From Aerolutibacter ruishenii (GTDB lineage: Bacteria; Pseudomonadota; Gammaproteobacteria; Xanthomonadales; Xanthomonadaceae): a stretch of DNA of 64,000 nucleotides. The DNA is taken from contig NZ_VLKP01000001.1 in NCBI RefSeq assembly GCF_007830115.1, positions 1 through 64,000 on the forward strand, read 5' to 3'. Positions 61,697 to 64,000 of this stretch are shown in pieces. A program made the translations under genes and the position numbers. Position 1 is the first letter of the stretch. Each line of letters starts with the position of its first letter. The notes under the pieces were generated by a model that worked only from the letters and a program-made list of their open reading frames with translations, was not told the origin of the DNA and did no database searches.

Positions 61697-62929
61697 TTAC
61701 TGCTGTCGTAGCGCCTCGATCGGGTCCAGCAGCGACGCCTTGCGCGCCGGGTAATAGCCGAAGAACAGGCCGGTGGCGATGGAAAACCCGGCCGCCAGCC
61801 CGATGACCTGCGCATTCAACGCCACCGGCAATGCACCGAACTTGCCGACCAGCAACGCACCGCCGACGCCGATCACGATGCCGAGCGCGCCGCCAATCAG
61901 CGAAATCAGCATTGCCTCGGCCAGGAACTGTGCCCGGATGTCGCGCGGGCCCGCGCCGACCGCCATGCGCAGGCCGATCTCACGGATGCGTTCGGTGACC
62001 GAGACCAGCATGATGTTCATGATGCCGATGCCACCCACGATCAGCGAGATGGTCGCCACCGCGCCGAGCAACAGCGACATCAGTCGCGTGGTCTGCGTGC
62101 GCGTGGCCACCACCTCGGCGATGTTGCGCACGCTGAAATCGTCGTCTTCACCGGGCTGGATGCGGTGGCGCTGGCGCAGCAGCGCTTCAACCTCACCCTG
62201 CGCGTAGGTCACGTCCTCGGCCCGTTCGACGCCGATGGCGATGTCGCGCACCGCACCCGCCGGCGTGCCGCTGGCGCCCATCAACCGGCGGCGCGCGGTT
62301 TCCAACGGCACCAGGATCACGTCGTCCTGGTCCTGGCCGAAGCCGCCCTGCCCCTTCGGTGCCAACGTGCCGACCACGGTGAACGGCACGCGCCCCAGGC
62401 GCACGGTCTGGCCCAGCGCATCCTCGTCGCCGAACAGTTCGCGGCGCACGGTCTCGCCGATGATCACCGACTTGCCGCCGTTGTAGTCGCGCTGCTCGAA
62501 GCCATCGCCGCCCGCCAGCGTCCAGCCATTGATCGCGAAGTAGTCGGCCTGCACGCCCAGCCATTGCGTGGACCAGTTGCTCTCGGCGTACACGACCTGC
62601 GTGCCGCCGCGCAGCGAAGCCGCCACATGCTGCACTTCGGGGACTTCCTCGCGGATCGCCTTGGCGTCCGCCTCGCTCAGGGTGAAGCGGCTGCCGGCGG
62701 CCATGCGCGCGCCGCCCCCGCCAAAGCTGCCGGCGCCGAACACGTCCAGCCGGTTGGAGCCCAGCCCCGACACCAGCTTGTCGATCTCGCGTTGGGTGCC
62801 TTGCCCCACCGAGACCATCACGATCACCGCGGCGATACCGATGATCACGCCCAGCGAGGTGAGCGCACTGCGCATCCAGTTGCCGCGCAGTGCGTGAACC
62901 GCCGTGCGCACCACTTCCATCGGACTCAC
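61697..62929 (-). CDS. MacB-type ABC transporter permease
   Basis: A 410-residue permease of the MacB/FtsX class. One membrane helix lies near residues 20-42 (ALTSLGVIIGIAAVIVMVSV), then a periplasmic MacB_PCD domain to about 280, then three helices. It lacks a fused ATPase, which is encoded by the next gene upstream. The GTG start overlaps the ATPase stop; the ATG three codons on is an alternative. Confidence 0.92.
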   Translation of the reverse strand: MSPMEVVRTAVHALRGNWMRSALTSLGVIIGIAAVIVMVSVGQGTQREIDKLVSGLGSNRLDVFGAGSFGGGGARMAAGSRFTLSEADAKAIREEVPEVQHVAASLRGGTQVVYAESNWSTQWLGVQADYFAINGWTLAGGDGFEQRDYNGGKSVIIGETVRRELFGDEDALGQTVRLGRVPFTVVGTLAPKGQGGFGQDQDDVILVPLETARRRLMGASGTPAGAVRDIAIGVERAEDVTYAQGEVEALLRQRHRIQPGEDDDFSVRNIAEVVATRTQTTRLMSLLLGAVATISLIVGGIGIMNIMLVSVTERIREIGLRMAVGAGPRDIRAQFLAEAMLISLIGGALGIVIGVGGALLVGKFGALPVALNAQVIGLAAGFSIATGLFFGYYPARKASLLDPIEALRQQ

Positions 62930-63633
62930 AGCGAACCTCCTTCGGTCAGCACGCCATCGCGGATGACGAAGGTGTGGTTGGCCGCTGCGGCAACATCGGG
63001 ATCGTGGGTGATCAGTATCACGGTGTGGCCATCGACCTGCAGTTGCTTGAACAGCCGCAGGATCTCCTCACCGGTGTGGGTGTCCAGTGCGCCGGTCGGC
63101 TCGTCGGCAAGCAGGATCGGTGGACGGTTGATCAATGCACGCGCAATGGCCACGCGCTGCTGCTGGCCACCCGAGAGCTCGCTTGGCCGGTGGCCGGTGC
63201 GGCCGCCCAGGCCCACCGCCTCCAGCGCCGCATGCGCGCGTTGCAGTCGCTCGGCGCGCGGTACGTTGGCATAGCTCATCGGCATGGCCACGTTTTCCAG
63301 CGCGGTCAGCCGCGGCAGCAGGTTGAAGCCCTGGAACACGAAGCCGATCTTGTCGCGGCGCAGGAGCGCGCGCTCCTCGGCATCGAGCGTGGACACATCC
63401 ACGCCATCGCACAGGTAGGTGCCGCTGGTGGGCTTGTCCAGGCAGCCGATCAGGTTCATCAGCGTCGACTTGCCCGAGCCCGACGGGCCGATGATGGCGA
63501 CGAACTCGCCGCGGCGGATGGTCATGTCGGCATCGGCGAGCGCGACCACCTCGGCCTCGGTGCCCGCCGCATAGACCTTGCGCAGGTCATGGGTGCGGAT
63601 GACGACGTCATCGGCCGGCGCGGCGGCGGCCAT
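62926..63633 (-). CDS. MacB-type ABC transporter ATP-binding protein
   Basis: A 235-residue ATPase with Walker A GPSGSGKST (49-57), signature LSGGQQQRVAIARAL, Walker B ILLADEPTGALD and the H-loop ITHDP, all intact. It is of the LolD/MacB subfamily. Both ends overlap neighbours (ATGA with the adaptor gene, GTGA with the permease), marking one operon. Confidence 0.94.
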   Translation of the reverse strand: MAAAAPADDVVIRTHDLRKVYAAGTEAEVVALADADMTIRRGEFVAIIGPSGSGKSTLMNLIGCLDKPTSGTYLCDGVDVSTLDAEERALLRRDKIGFVFQGFNLLPRLTALENVAMPMSYANVPRAERLQRAHAALEAVGLGGRTGHRPSELSGGQQQRVAIARALINRPPILLADEPTGALDTHTGEEILRLFKQLQVDGHTVILITHDPDVAAAANHTFVIRDGVLTEGGSL

Positions 63634-64000
63634 CACTTGCTCGACCGCCCGCTGCCGGTGACCACCGTGTCGCCTTCGGCGACCGCACCCGACACCTCGG
63701 TGAAGCTGCCATCGCTGGCGCCCACGCGCACGGTGACCGGCTCCAGCTTGCCACCCGCCAGGCGATACAGCGGCGCGCGGCGCGCCGACACCAATGCGTT
63801 GATCTCCGCATCCCACTGCGCCTGTTGTTCCGGCGTCAGCGTGCCGCGGAACGTGGCGAACTGCTGGCGGAACCGCTCCAGCATGCGCTGGCGCATCTGC
63901 CCGTTGTTGCCACCAGCGGCGGCACCGCCACCGCCGCCCGTGCGCATGCCACCGCCGAACAGCGGGCTGCCACCGCCGCTGGACTGCGGCGGGGCGGCCG
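63633..64000 (-). CDS. MacA-type periplasmic adaptor protein, C-terminal part
   Basis: The C-terminal 121 residues of an RND/MacA-type membrane fusion protein, running off the window. It has Gly/Ser-rich stretches, then a helical block with QMRQRMLERFRQQFATFR and LTPEQQAQWDAEI, and the adaptor's final beta domain (PLYRLAGGKLEPVTVRVGAS and GDTVVTGS). The stop overlaps the ATPase start. The helical LTPEQQ block is an insertion relative to E. coli MacA. Confidence 0.85.
   Translation of the reverse strand, partial: AAPPQSSGGGSPLFGGGMRTGGGGGAAAGGNNGQMRQRMLERFRQQFATFRGTLTPEQQAQWDAEINALVSARRAPLYRLAGGKLEPVTVRVGASDGSFTEVSGAVAEGDTVVTGSGRSSK

Overview
The window is a GC-rich stretch of ordinary bacterial chromosome. 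Gene content and order point to the gammaproteobacterial family Xanthomonadaceae (a Luteimonas, Lysobacter, Pseudoxanthomonas or Xanthomonas relative; the genus cannot be fixed by eye). The strongest pointers are a GT41 O-GlcNAc-transferase-like protein translationally coupled to hemA-prfA (the context of Xanthomonas XcOGT), an OxyR-ahpCF region, the lptD-surA-pdxA-rsmA-apaG-apaH string, and a secreted S8 protease with PPC and P domains. I see no insertion sequence, prophage, CRISPR array or composition island.

Layout. 1-1061 (minus): promoter, tRNA-Tyr, tRNA-Gly, tRNA-Thr and the 5' part of tuf. 1157-8153 (minus): TPR protein, lolB, ispE, tRNA-Gln, prs, rplY, pth, ychF (outer-membrane lipoprotein sorting, isoprenoid precursors, PRPP, ribosome and translation quality control). 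8237-13667 (plus): hemA, prfA and the GT41 protein in one overlapping run, then an HTH protein with a basic tail coupled to a PPK2 polyphosphate kinase. 13796-17257: a TlpA-like lipoprotein and a YihY membrane protein facing wrbA, a DUF2069 protein and a short asparaginase-like protein. 17393-20022: a secreted subtilisin-type protease with a structured leader, and the only gene-free stretch longer than 300 bases. 20023-25795: sufT and a small membrane protein with abutting divergent promoters, then a transhydrogenase locus whose pntAA is separated from pntAB-pntB by a sigma factor, membrane protein and DUF3106 cassette on the other strand. 25893-31411: DUF1631 protein, nitroreductase, 5'-3' exonuclease, NUDIX hydrolase, prolyl iminopeptidase. 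31550-36680: prmC, ahpC, ahpF, oxyR, msrA, an oxidative-stress block with a good OxyR operator. 36741-42114: apt, DUF2007, glnS, deaminase, rlmM, EF-hand protein. 42255-46856: two ubiquinone-pathway hydroxylases facing a DUF6580 membrane protein, a cobalamin adenosyltransferase and a deacetylase-family protein. 46944-54605: msrB facing lptD-surA-pdxA-rsmA-apaG-apaH. 54618-64000 (all minus): a MacAB-type efflux system cut by the window edge, a periplasmic isoaspartyl peptidase, dgkA, terC, a lemA/TPM set, and lgt-thyA-folA.

Most of the window is conserved housekeeping. Many neighbours share stop/start overlaps of the ATGA or GTGA type, which mark translational coupling and fix many start codons. 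The observations most worth a second look are the OxyR operator overlapping the start of prmC, hairpins between ahpC and ahpF, the interrupted pnt locus, the basic-tailed HTH protein with PPK2, the Arg/Gly-rich tail on ApaH, the GT41-RF1-hemA coupling, DUF6580 beside a cobalamin enzyme, a four-hairpin array after pth, and the structured protease leader. I found no clearly new multi-gene system.
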